From assembly GCF_026212465.1 (NCBI RefSeq), contig NC_080057.1:16959376-17023375 (forward strand): DNA of 64,000 bases, written 5' to 3'. Positions 52,400 to 63,085 of the stretch are shown here, piece by piece. Below the pieces are notes generated by a model. That model was not told the DNA's origin. It was given only the letters and a program-made list of their open reading frames with translations, and did no database searches. A program made the position numbers and the translations under genes. The first letter of the stretch is position 1, and every line of letters starts with the position of its first letter. This DNA is from Amaranthus tricolor. Lineage: Eukaryota; Streptophyta; Magnoliopsida; Caryophyllales; Amaranthaceae.

Positions 52400-52800
52400 C
52401 TTCATTTAGCGATGGAAAAATGGCGACAGGAACAGCTGGTCGCCAATGGCGACGACAAGGCGAGGGAAAAAGGGGTCGCAAAAGCAAAAAGCAACTTGGC
52501 GACGACTTAGCGAGGAACACGTGGGTCGCAAAGCAAAAAGAGCAATGGCGACGGCCCTTAGAGCGTCGCCCGTTGGTCGCCAAATAAAACATTTGGATTT
52601 TATTTTTTTCCAGATACTGGGCGACGGGTTCCCGGGTCGCCTGGGCGTCGCCTATTTTCTCTTTCTTGTTTGTTTTTTAGTTTATAACTTGGCGACGGGT
52701 ATGTTACGTAGCCATTTGGTCGCCCTAGTTTTGAATTTGAATTCAACAATGGCGATGGTTGGTTTGTTTATCGCTTTTTCATCGCCGTTTTGTCGCTGTT
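52400..52800. repeat. 5' subterminal repeat region of the CACTA element
   Basis: Repeated GGCGAC and GTCGCC words, often as inverted pairs 10-20 bp apart (for example TGGTCGCCAATGGCGACGAC at 52436). Likely protein-binding sites for transposition. Long apparent ORFs over this stretch are not genes. Confidence 0.85.
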
Positions 52801-52804
52801 ATTC

Positions 52805-52812
52805 TATAAATA
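52805..52812 (+). promoter_or_regulatory. TATA box of the TNP2-type gene
   Basis: TATAAATA at the inner edge of the subterminal region. Transcription would start about 30 bp downstream near 52835, giving a 5' UTR exon that ends at GAAAAG|GTTAGTGAG (52950). Confidence 0.6.
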
Positions 52813-52834
52813 ACCCACTGATTGTTGTCCATCG

Positions 52835-52945
52835 TAGTATATTTTCGAAGCTTTGGAAGCTAAAAAATTTGTAGTATATTTTCGAAGCTTTGGAAACTAA
52901 AAAATTTGTAGTATATTTTCGAAGCTTTGGAAGCTAAAAAATTTG
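52835..52945. repeat. Three tandem copies of a 37-bp unit
   Basis: Units start at 52835, 52872 and 52909 (TAGTATATTTTCGAAGCTTT plus 17 more bases) and differ at one position only. They lie in the presumed 5' UTR of the TNP2-type gene. Confidence 0.95.
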
Positions 52946-53970
52946 AAAAGGTTAGTGAGTTTTTTGTTTTTTTTATATGAGTTAATTTTATTTATTTTTA
53001 TTATTTATATTTAGTTTCTATTGTCATTAATTTTATTATTTAATTTGTACATATTTTATTTTCTTTGTTATTTTTTTGAGTTTTTATATTTTTTATTATT
53101 TTATATTTTATTTTAATTGACATTAGTTTGCTTTATTAGTTTTTATTAGAATAATTATATTATTATTATCATATATATATATATATTTATTGTCATTAAT
53201 TTGAAAAGGTTAGTGAGTTTTTTGTTTTTTTTATATGAGTTAATTTTATTTATTTTTATTATTTATATTTAGTTTCTATTGTCATTAATTTTATTATTTA
53301 ATTTGTACATATTTTATTTTCTTTGTTATTTTCTTGAGTTTTTATATTTTTTATTATTTTATATTTTATTTTAATTGACATTAGTTTGCTTTATTAGTTT
53401 TTATTAGAATAATTATATTATTATTATCATATATATATATTTTTTTATTGTCATTAATTTGAAAAGGTTAGTGAGTTTTTTGTTTTTTTTATATGAGTTA
53501 ATTTTATTTATTTTTATTATTTATATTTAGTTTCTATTGTCATTAATTTTATTATTTAATTTGTACATATTTTATTTTCTTTGTTATTTTCTTGAGTTTT
53601 TATATTTTTTATTATTTTATATTTTATTTTAATTGACATTAGTTTGCTTTATTAGTTTTTATTAGAATAATTATATTATTATTATCATATATATATATTT
53701 TTATTGTCATTAATTTGAAAAGGTTAGTGAGTTTTTTTTTTTTTATATGAGTTAATTTTATTTATTTTTATTATTTATATTTAGTTTTTATTGTCATTAA
53801 TTTTATTATTTAATTTGTACATATTTTATTTTCTTTGTTATTTTCTTGAGTTTTTATACTTTTTATTATTTTATATTTTATTTTAATTGACATTAGTTTG
53901 CTTTATTAGTTTTTATTAAAATAATTAAATTATTATTATCATATATATATTTTTATTGTCATTAACTTAC
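52945..53970. repeat. Four tandem copies of a roughly 250-268-bp unit
   Basis: Copies start with GAAAAGGTTAGTGAG at 52945, 53213, 53461 and 53717 (spacing 268, 248 and 256). They are nearly identical and differ mainly in a TA run near their ends. The array makes up the presumed 5' UTR intron of the TNP2-type gene. Confidence 0.95.
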
Positions 53971-54022
53971 TTTTTTGATAAGTTGAATGATTATGTTATT
54001 ATATTATATTTAGGTGTTAAAA

Positions 54023-57000
54023 ATGAGTTCTAGGCAAGAAAGAAGTTGGATGTACAACCGACGAAAAAATGAAAAGTTTAGTTTAAGATTTATGAGAGGG
54101 TTGGAAGAGTTTTTAGATTTTGCTCGTACACAAAGCATGAGTTCTGAGATTAGATGTCCTTGTAAAAAGTGTAAAAATTGTTGTTTTAAGGAAGTAGATG
54201 AAATAAGGGAACATCTAATGAGAAGGGGGTTTGTTGAAAATTACTATGAGTGGGAATATCATCAGAACACAGAGATCGGAACAACATCTGATGTTGCAGC
54301 GGAAGTCGGAGAGCAATCGTCAAACAATCCAAATCCATACGCACAAATGGTGCATGATGCAACAGCAAGTTTGTTTCCAGGCAATTACTATCACTTTTTT
54401 CCCTCACAGTATAATGTAGAGTCAGTAGATAATGAACCACCGGTACACGTTGACGAAAATCCAAACACACAGTGTCAACAATTTTTTGAAATGTTAAATT
54501 CTGTAAATAGTCCTCTGTATGAAGGTTGTAAAAATCACACAAAGATGTCTATTATTGTTCGACTTACAAACCTGAAGACAGACCATCGTCTCACTGAGAG
54601 GTGTTACGACGATATTTGTGGTATTGTCAACGAAGTGTTACCAGAAGAGAATACGATGGTAAACAACTTCTACGAAACAAAAAGACAAATAGCTGCTCTT
54701 GGATTACCTGTTGAGAAGATAGATTGTTGTCCTAACGGATGTTTGATATATTGGGGGAATAATGCGAATGCAACTTGCTGTTACATTTGTGAAACTTCTA
54801 GATGGAGAAGAAACAGTAAGGGTGATAAGGTTTCGCGGAAACAATTTCATTATTTTCCCCTTGGGCCCAGATTACAAAGATTGTATGCTTCAGAGGCAAC
54901 AGCTAAGCATATGAGGTGGCATGCAGAACACCGCACTAAGGATGGAGAGATGATACATCCGTCCGATGCTGAAGCGTGGTTGACATTTAACGACATTCAT
55001 CCAAACTTTGCATTGGAGACTCGAAACGTGCGGCTTGGTCTGTGTACAGATGGTTTTAACCCATTTGGAAGTTCGAGTCAACAGTATTCATCGTGGCCTG
55101 TCATTTTAACACCATACAATCTTCCGCCATGGATGTGCATGAAGAAGCCGTATATGTTCTTGACCGTGATTGTCCCTGGGCCGAGTAATCCAAAGCACAA
55201 CATTGACTTATATCTTCAACCTCTAATACGAGAGTTGAATATGTTGTGGGAGGAGGGTATTTGTACATATGATGTGTCAAGAAAGGAGAATTTTCAACTA
55301 CGAGCAGCTTTAATGTGGACGATCAATGACTTTCCGGCTTATTCGATGTTGTCCGGGTGGAGTACTGCGGGCCGATATGCTTGCCCTTACTGCATGGATG
55401 ATTCCCAAGCTTTCTACCTTACGCATAGCAAGAAGGTGTGTTGGTTTGACTGTCATAGAAGGTTTTTGGATAAAAGTCATCCGTATAGGAGAAATAGAAC
55501 AAATTTCAGAGCAGGCATTGTTGAGAAGAGAGACCCACCTTTCATTCGGACAGGATTTGAATTGCTTGATGAATTGGACCAGTTTGGTTTTTTGAAAGTC
55601 AATGAAGAAGATGCACCGGAGCATAATAAAGAGGTTAGTAAATACTCTGCTGGATGGAAGAAGAGGAGCATATTCTGGGATTTGCCATATTGGAAAACTA
55701 GCACGATTCGCCATAATTTGGATGTTATGCACATAGAAAAAAATGTTTTTGATAACATTTTCAACACTTTGTTGTGTGTGCCAAGTAAAACAAAGGATCA
55801 CATCAAGGGTAGACACGATCTGCGTGAACTTGGTATACGTTCAGAATTGCATCCTATAGGTACGTGTATTTTGATTAATAATTAATATAATTAATAATTA
55901 ATAATAATTCATGTAACATCTTATTTTGATTATATACAGGTACGTCTATTCCTAAAGCTTCCTATACATTAAATGAACAACAAATACGTGCCTTGCTTCA
56001 ATGGTTGAAGAGTATTAGATTTCCCGATGGTTATGTCTCCAATATGGCAAGGAATATTGACATGGCCAAGCATCAATTGTTTGGCATGAAAAGTCACGAT
56101 TGTCATGTTTTCATGCAACGTTTAATTCCAATTGCATTCAGAGAATTGCTACCGGTGAAGGTTTGGGAAGCGCTTACGGAGTTGAGCTTATATTTTAGAA
56201 GTTTGACTACCACAAAGCTATGTGTGGAGGATTTGAGGAAAATGGAAGCAGATATTCCGGTTATCATCTGCAAACTAGAGACTATCTTTCCGCCCACATT
56301 CTTTGATAGCATGGAACACCTTCCGATCCATTTGGCATATGAGGCTAGAATTGCTGGACCGGTCCAATACAGATGGATGTATCCATTTGAGAGGTATATA
56401 AATCATATGTAATTAATTTATTCATTATTCTACCGGTGAACTAATTTTTCCGTACAGGTACCTTAGACATTTGAAACTGAATGTCAGAAATAAAGCTCAT
56501 GTTGAAGCGTCGATATGCAACGCATATTTAACCGAGGAAGCATCGCATTTTGTTTCCCATTATTTTGAGCCACATGTGCGATGCAGGGTCAGAGACCTTC
56601 CTAGGAACAACGATGGAAGTTACAACAATATTGTAACTGGTGTATTCACAATCTTCAGTCATCCAATAAGATTTCATGGAAAAGGATTAGCATATATTTT
56701 GGATGAAAGAGATTACGAGATTGCACATAGATACGTGCTCATGAATTGTCCAGAGGTGGATGTATTTATATCTGAGTTTAAAAGTTCAATTCAAAGACAT
56801 CAACCAAATTGGTCAAGTCAGAGGATTGAAGCGTTTGTGCAAGAGAATTTCGCTAATGCCTTCAGAACTGCAGTATGTTGTTCATCTATTACGTTAGTTA
56901 TTATGTATGTATGTCAGTATTACGTTAATTAAATTCATAAAGTTATTTCCATTTATCTGACAGGCAAGACAAGGATCATTCGATAACCGAGTGAACAGTG

Positions 57001-57701
57001 ACATTTTGAAGCAGATTGCTGAAGGACCACTAAAATATGCTCGGAGTTACAATGTCTGTTACACAAACGGATATAGATTCCATACCGTACGTCATGCATC
57101 AAATAAATTAGCAGACAATAGTGGAGTGTGCGTCAAAGCTGGTGACAACAGTCGTGACGAAGAAGATTTTTACGGGCAATTGCTTGAAATCGTAGAGGTT
57201 GAGTACCCGAGGATACCAATCAAAAGAGTAACGTTGTTCAAATGTCATTGGTATGACCCAACTACTACTGGAAATAGCCACGGAACAAATATTCATAAAC
57301 GATATAAGTTAGTTGACATACATCAAGGTCGCTCGTATCATTTATATGATCCGTTTGTGTTGGCAAGTCAAGCATGTCAAGTGTATTATCTTCCATATCC
57401 GAGTACACGACAAAATTTAAAAGATTGGAGAGCGGTTTGCAAAGTCAAACAAAATAAATTTGACAAAGAAGTAGAACAGGAATCCAAAGATGCTGCTTTC
57501 CAAGAAGAAAATAGGGACCGCATTGAAATTGAAGAAGATGTTTCCCAAACACCGCTTCTTGATCCATCTGGCGAAATTGTTCAACAGGTGCATGATAATG
57601 ATGAAGATACTGAAGAAGATGTGGATCTTGTATTGTCAGAAGACGAACAATCCGAAGATGAAGATGTTGAAAACGACGACTATTTTAGTGATGAAGATTA
57701 A
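54023..57701 (+). CDS. CACTA transposase, TNP2/TNPD-type, uninterrupted
   Basis: Four coding exons 54023-55859, 55940-56393, 56458-56872 and 56964-57701 join in phase with GT-AG introns of 64-91 bp, giving 1,147 aa without stops. ATG at 54023 is used; the upstream in-frame GTG is not a plant start. Domains in order: transposase-associated N-terminal domain with CPCKKCKNC (about residues 10-80), TNP2 transposase core (about 240-500, with TDGFNPFG, GPSNPKHNIDLYLQPLI, RYACPYC), DUF4218-like block (about 660-800, RLIPIAFRELLP, LPIHLAYEARIAGP), DUF4216-like block (about 990-1070, CHWYDPTTTG, DPFVLASQACQVYYLPYP) and an acidic tail. TNPD-type proteins cut at the element ends in the nucleus. The open frame suggests recent activity. 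Confidence 0.92.
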
Positions 57702-57783
57702 TTTAATTTTTATATGTAATTATTTAATATTTTGTAATATTTGATACAATTTAAATATAATCCTTTGAATTATTAAAATTTTG

Positions 57784-57960
57784 TAGTAATAATAATAATA
57801 ACAACAACAACAAAATAATCAATATATATCAACAATAATCATAATAACAATACTAATAATTAACAAAACTTGTAATAATAATAATAACAATAACAATTAT
57901 AATAATAATATTCATTTTAACAATAATAATAATATTTATAACAATAACAGTAGTAATATT

Positions 57961-57995
<35 letters not shown>

Positions 57996-58050
57996 TAATA
58001 ATAATACTTATAATGATAATACTAATAATAATAATAAAATTAATAATAAT

Positions 58051-58090
<40 letters not shown>

Positions 58091-58130
58091 GTAATAAATA
58101 ATAATGACAACAGTAATAAATTTGTAGTTA
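57784..58130. repeat. (AAT)n/(AAC)n microsatellite after the TNP2-type gene
   Basis: Imperfect trinucleotide repeat. Its core (AATATTCATTTTAACAATAA, then ATTTATAACAATAACAGTA) recurs at 60382-60428 after the second gene. Confidence 0.9.
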
Positions 58131-58179
58131 GAGCCGTATTTTTCAATGACCAACAGCAAAAGTAATAAAGACTAGTCAT

Positions 58180-58520
58180 ATCAGATCAGGCAGCGACCAA
58201 CTAGCGACCACCCAAACCGTCGCTACACTGTAAAAGTCAAAGAGATTAGTCATGTCAGAGCAGGCGGCGACCAACTAGCGACCATAAATCCCGTCGCAAT
58301 AACACGAAAATACTGCGCGAAAATTTTTATCCACTGCAGCACGCAAAAACATCTGAAAAGTAAACTTGTTGGGTCTTGTCATCACAGTGGCGACGCGAAA
58401 GCGATGGAAATTTCCGTCGACACGTGCACGTACAAATTTGAAAATCTGAAAAGTTTGCTCTGTTGGGTCTTGTCAACCCTTGGCGACGAGTTGGCTACAA
58501 ACATTTCGGTCGCCAGTCTC
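58180..58520. repeat. Internal subterminal-like region of the CACTA element
   Basis: GCGACC, CGTCGC, GGCGACG and GGTCGCC words like those at the two ends, located between the two genes. 58210-58275 resembles 60610-60690 (CAGATTAGTCTTATCA versus GAGATTAGTCATGTCA). It may be the promoter of the second gene or a relic of an element end. Confidence 0.75.
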
Positions 58521-58683
58521 AGAAGTCCAGCAATATATACTTCCATTTTTCCATGCGCCATGCATTTTCTTCTTCATTCCTTCATCTTCTTCATTCCTTC
58601 ATCGTTTCCTCACCAGTTTTTGTTCCTCCATTGATCATTTGCTTTTGTTCAACTCTGAAAACTCATCTTCTTATTGTAGAAAA

Positions 58684-60221
58684 ATGAGCAATAACGACCT
58701 TAATGATTGGGCTAGCAACTATTTAATGAATAATTTGTCGAGTAGCAACGATAATAATGACGACAATATCGAAGACAACAGTAACCGAGTTGACGTGAGT
58801 AATGAAGATACTCCTAGTGATTCCGTTCAAAATATGGATGAGGACGATGGAGACGATCCTCGTCCGAATCCTCCATGGCTACCCGTCATAAACAAGTAAA
58901 TCTTTTAATTATCTTATTATCATTAATATTTATTCAATATTAAAATTTTAATATTTACTAATTTTCTTAATTATTGTAAGATTTAATCCGATATCCGGAA
59001 ATACGATTGCATCCAAAATAAGGGCTACCTTCAATCATAGGCAAGATGTCGAAGGTAGTACTTGGAAGGGTGTGACAAAACACACCAAAGATTTTTATTT
59101 TAATGAATTTAAGGTAAAATTATTATTTTGTTCTTTATTTTTAGACTTTCTTATGTATAAATTATTTTAAGTAATTTATTTGATGAAATATTTATTTATT
59201 TAGAAACAATACAAATGGGACCTTCGTCTCGAACATTTTGTTCGAAGGTCGTGGGAAGAAAAAGCGGCAAAGCGCTATTCGGATATGCTTTTCAAATGAC
59301 GTAAGACGTTGAAAAGCAAGCCCGAATTTAAACCTCCTTCCATCGATAATGAGACCTGGGCGCGATATAAGGCGGATTGGGAACGCCCAGATAAAAAAGC
59401 CATTTCGGCTAGAAATTCCTCCAACAGACGTGGAGGAAAAGACAGAGCTGAAGCCACTCATATAGGTGGCTCAATCCCGCACGCCAAAACAATGCGGGAT
59501 TTGGTAAGTATTTTGTCAATTAAGTATTATTATATTGAATTTTTTTCTTATCTTTTCTTAGTTTTAAGTCGTTTTTTTTTTAATTATTTCAGGAACAATC
59601 ACAAGGTCAAAGACCCACGCCCTACGAAATATTTACACGAACGCATGGGGTCTTTGACAATGACACAGGAGATTGTTCCCAATGGACAAATAGCAAGTCA
59701 CAAAAAGTTAATGTAATAATTATTAAACTTGTTGATTTATTTATTTTTAGTATCAATTAATATTTAGTTTATTAGTAATTGATTTATTTTTTTTATTGTA
59801 GGTTGAATATCGTTCTTTGATGGAGGAGCATCCAACTCGCGACCCAAGTAAAGTTTGGTTGGATGCAATAAAAAACGTAGAAAGTGGGTCAAATAAAAAA
59901 TACAAAAAAAGCCAAGAGGTTTTTGGGGTTGGTTCCGCCTCTCAGATTATTTATCCTCCCGAGCCAACGGATATTCCGTCTTCTCAGCCTGCACCACCTG
60001 ATTATGACGCCATTATACAACAAAGGTTTGCGGACTTAGAAGCCCGACAAATGGAGTTTAATAATCAATTATGGGAAGCGATTCGAAGAGGAAATGCTCA
60101 GACAGCCTATGAGAATCATCAAAAGATGACTGAACAATTAGCACGAGAACGAGAACAATTTACGAAATTCCTTGAATCGCATTTCAATTTAAATCAACCC
60201 CCTCCTCCACCTCCTCAATGA
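58684..60221 (+). pseudogene. CACTA second gene, Ptta/TNP1-like, one in-frame TGA
   Basis: Exons 58684-58895, 58981-59113, 59204-59503, 59593-59712 and 59802-60221 join in phase with GT-AG introns to 395 codons including the final stop. Codon 147 (59297-59299) is TGA in YSDMLFK*RKTLKSK, where Trp is likely, so TGG became TGA. Features: acidic Ser/Asn/Asp-rich N-terminus, a Ptta/En-Spm (Transposase_24) type core (STWKGVTKHTKD, WERPDKKAISARNSSNRRGG, TRTHGVFDNDTG, MEEHPTRDPSKVWLDAI) and a C-terminal coiled coil (about residues 315-385) ending in a proline run. The family is thought to bind subterminal repeats. If the TGA is real, only 146 residues would be made unless the reading is rescued. Confidence 0.8.
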
Positions 60222-60339
60222 ATGATTAAAAATATTTGTAATTTTTGTGACTTTATAAATAAACTTTAGATTTATATATAATATTTTGAGTTTTTTCATT
60301 TTAATATTTTTGTTTTATGTGCTTATATTTTTATTTTAT

Positions 60340-60424
60340 AATTATAAATAATATAAAATATATATAACTAATAAATATAATAATATTCATTTTAACAATA
60401 TTAATAATATTTATAACAATAACA

Positions 60425-60496
<72 letters not shown>

Positions 60497-60526
60497 TTAA
60501 TAAAAATAATAATAATACTAATAATG

Positions 60527-60555
<29 letters not shown>
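60340..60555. repeat. (AAT)n microsatellite after the second CACTA gene
   Basis: About 130 bp of nearly pure ATA repeats preceded by the same unique core as at 57899-57950. Confidence 0.9.
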
Positions 60556-60559
<4 letters not shown>

Positions 60560-60579
60560 TTCCAGCGCGCAAAGGTAAT

Positions 60580-60936
60580 TAATGCCAGCGACGGCCTAGC
60601 GACGGAAACGTAGTCGCTAAGCTGTACAGTCAAACAGATTAGTCTTATCAATGCAGGCAGCAGTGGCGACGGCCAGGTTGGTCGCCAATATCAGAGCTCC
60701 ATTGGCGACAACATGATTCCTCGCCCTTTCGTCGCTAGCTTATTACATTTTGGGCGATGGAAATATTCGTCGCTCTCTTGTCGCCATGGAAACCGGCGAG
60801 GAAAGGGCGTCCACCTTGGGATTAGCGACGAAGTGAATAGCGACCACCGTATAAGCCGTCGCCCGCTCGTCGCCAACCCTACTTTTTGACCATTTAGCTA
60901 TGAAATGGCGACGAAAACGTCTGTCGCCAATTTGTT
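60580..60936. repeat. 3' subterminal repeat region of the CACTA element
   Basis: GGCGACG/CGTCGCC motifs on both strands at a density equal to the 5' end, stopping just before the terminal inverted repeat. Confidence 0.85.
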
Positions 60937-61158
60937 AGTTTTTTGTAGTGGTTGGATCTAGTAGTATTTCTCTTAAACCTCACAATAGCCTATTAACAAT
61001 TACATATGTCAGTAAAGGCTAAATAAAGTGTCACTAAATCACTTTATAGTAGAATTTAAAATAAAAATTAACAACTATAACACTAAAAATATAAATTAGT
61101 GACATATTATTCAATGTCACTACATATATGCTACTAAAAATTAATTTTGTTGTAGTGT

Positions 61159-61825
61159 TTAAATATAATTTTTATATTAAAAATAATATACAATATTAAT
61201 TTTTATAATTATAAATATAATATTAATTATATAGTTTGATATAATATATATTAAAATAGTAGAAACAATTAAAATAAATCAATAAAAATTAAGACATAAG
61301 AAATTTGAAAATATAAAATTATAATTATATTAAATGTCACATACAATTTAAATAAATTAAATGAGCTTGGATCACCTGTAGTTGACCCTTTGGTCCATAA
61401 CCATAATTCGAACGTTCCGGTTCCGGGAGGTTCCAAACGGTTCCTTGGTGGTTCATGAGACAGTTCCAACTCTCGGATCAGGAAGGTCGGACCATCGATT
61501 CCATTCTTATTTTTCGTTTAAATATAATATAAAAATACTATAATAATGTGGACGTACCTTTGATGATTACTTGATTATTAGCGAAATTCATTGCTTGTCA
61601 TCGTTATTAAAATATTTACTAAAAAGAAGGAAAAGAAATAAATTAATAAGAAACGATAAAGATGATTAATAAAAAAAGAGGGAGAATATAAACTTGAACC
61701 TAGTACCCGAAGAAATACTACGCTGCCTACGTATCCCAAAGGAATCAAAGCCCACGTAGTTCTTTGTCATACCTTTTATTTGTAGTTGTTGAATGTTGAT
61801 TGATCGTGTTTTGATATTCATGATC
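61159..61825. other. Intergenic, likely hAT 3' flank
   Basis: 61360-61510 has GGTTCCGGGAGGTTCC-type palindromic GC-richer sequence; on the minus strand this lies downstream of the hAT fragment and may be its 3' untranslated or terminal part. No other gene. Confidence 0.35.
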
Positions 61826-62340
61826 CTATTCGTCTTCGTCATCATCATCTTGTTGGTTGGAAGCTTCCGCTGACTGTCCTTCTGACGATGTTGCAGATGT
61901 ATCTATCATCATCGTTCTTGAGTCCTTGTGTTTGGAGCTCCGCTTGATTCCAATCTTTCTTGCAAACACATATTTGAATAGTATGTGCAGCAAGACGAGA
62001 TCTCTTTTCGTCTAGAACTCTTCTATCTGTACTAAAAGCAGACTTCGACGCAATCGTAGAAGTAGGAATTGCAAGGATATCCTTTGCAATTCTCAATAAT
62101 ATGGGAAATTTTATGGATTTTTCTTTCCACCATTATAAAATATTATAGCAACATTGGTCAATTTCAAAGTGATGTTTAAGATAATGATCTAATTATAAAT
62201 ATGAAGCGGAGGGTGAGGAAGAAGATGGTCCTACAAAACTATCATCTTGGCTTATTATGTTAGCTATTACGGGATTATAATAAGTGGGACGTGCTAAGAC
62301 GCTACCACGCCTAGATGTATCGCGACTTGGGTTATATACA
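61826..62340 (-). pseudogene. hAT transposase C-terminal fragment (dimerisation domain)
   Basis: Minus-strand reading from 62340 ([19 protein letters not shown]) passes a stop at about 62203 and another near 62141, then continues WWKEKSIKFPILLRIAKDIL, STIASKSAFSTDRRVLDEKR and IQICVCKKDW, the hallmark block of the hAT C-terminal dimerisation domain (RICESLEEPER/Ac type). A frame change near 61910 is needed to reach the Gln/Asp-rich tail QQDDDDEDE and its stop (61826-61828). The upstream part is replaced by (TA)n from 62361. Confidence 0.85.
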
Positions 62341-62360
62341 CTAGAATAGTAATCATATAG

Positions 62361-62720
<360 letters not shown>

Positions 62721-62995
62721 GATCAAATAAGAAAGATTTTAGAATGAGAAGGGTGAGAAGGATTTTTTTTTTATTTTGTTTGGTTACTATATATACAAAA
62801 AAGGATATTATGTTATAAATTAAGAACATTTAAAAAATTATTTCATTGTTACCTTTCTGTGTAACATAGTTACTTTTACAATTATGAGTTTTTGGCTCAA
62901 TCGTCACCATAGATTTTTTTTATTTTAGTGAAATCAAGTGTGTAGAGTCCTTCTTACCCTTCTCATTTTCAACCACTTCTCAATGGATCCCTCCA

Positions 62996-62998
<3 letters not shown>
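62721..62998. mobile_element. Micron-like MITE, complete, (TA)n on both sides (copy 3)
   Basis: Left end GATCAAATAAGAAAGATTTT with AATGAGAAGGGTGAGAAGGA, right end (complement) GATCCATTGAGAAGTGGTTG with AATGAGAAGGGTAAGAAGGA: imperfect inverted repeats of about 45 bp. Size about 278 bp, no coding capacity. It matches 30340-30540 in inverted orientation and 36557 onward at one end. Confidence 0.8.

Positions 62999-63083
<85 letters not shown>
62999..63083. repeat. (TA)n microsatellite, 85 bp
   Basis: Pure TA run between the Micron-like element and the chloroplast-derived segment. Confidence 0.95.

Positions 63084-63085
<2 letters not shown>

Larger units (their letters stand above)
52386..60950 (+). 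mobile_element. Full-length CACTA (En/Spm) transposon, 8,565 bp
   Basis: Perfect 14-bp terminal inverted repeats CACTACAAAAAACT and AGTTTTTTGTAGTG, flanked by the 3-bp target duplication GTT (52383-52385 and 60951-60953). Both ends carry dense subterminal motifs on both strands (TGGCGAC and GTCGCCA; about 20 within 52400-52800 and a similar number in 60585-60930), the expected binding sites for the TNPA-like protein. Inside are a TNP2-type transposase gene and a TNP1/Ptta-type gene in the same orientation, the usual two-gene plan of the superfamily. Confidence 0.95.
52212..61158. mobile_element. Small CACTA-like element hosting the large CACTA insertion
   Basis: The left end CACTATAAAAAATAAAAT (52212) and the right end (complement of TTAATTTTGTTGTAGTG, 61158) are CACTA-type inverted ends. 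The parts outside 52386-60950 total about 380 bp and share AGTGACAT words (52323, 61100) and their complements (61030, 61114). The 3-bp flanks do not match. This would be a short non-autonomous element that received the large one. Confidence 0.5.

Noticed and set aside
52320..52874. Overlapping ORFs of 69-142 codons on both strands
   Set aside because: They fall on the GC-richer subterminal repeats of the CACTA element and follow the repeat, not codon usage.
52835..52945. CRISPR-like short repeat array
   Set aside because: The 37-bp units are directly tandem with no spacers, in plant nuclear DNA.
54014..54022. GTG start three codons before the TNP2-type ATG
   Set aside because: Plant nuclear genes start with ATG; the GTG follows a likely splice acceptor.
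57853..58179. Ile-rich minus-strand ORF
   Set aside because: Product of the (AAT)n repeat. The same holds for 60331-60651.
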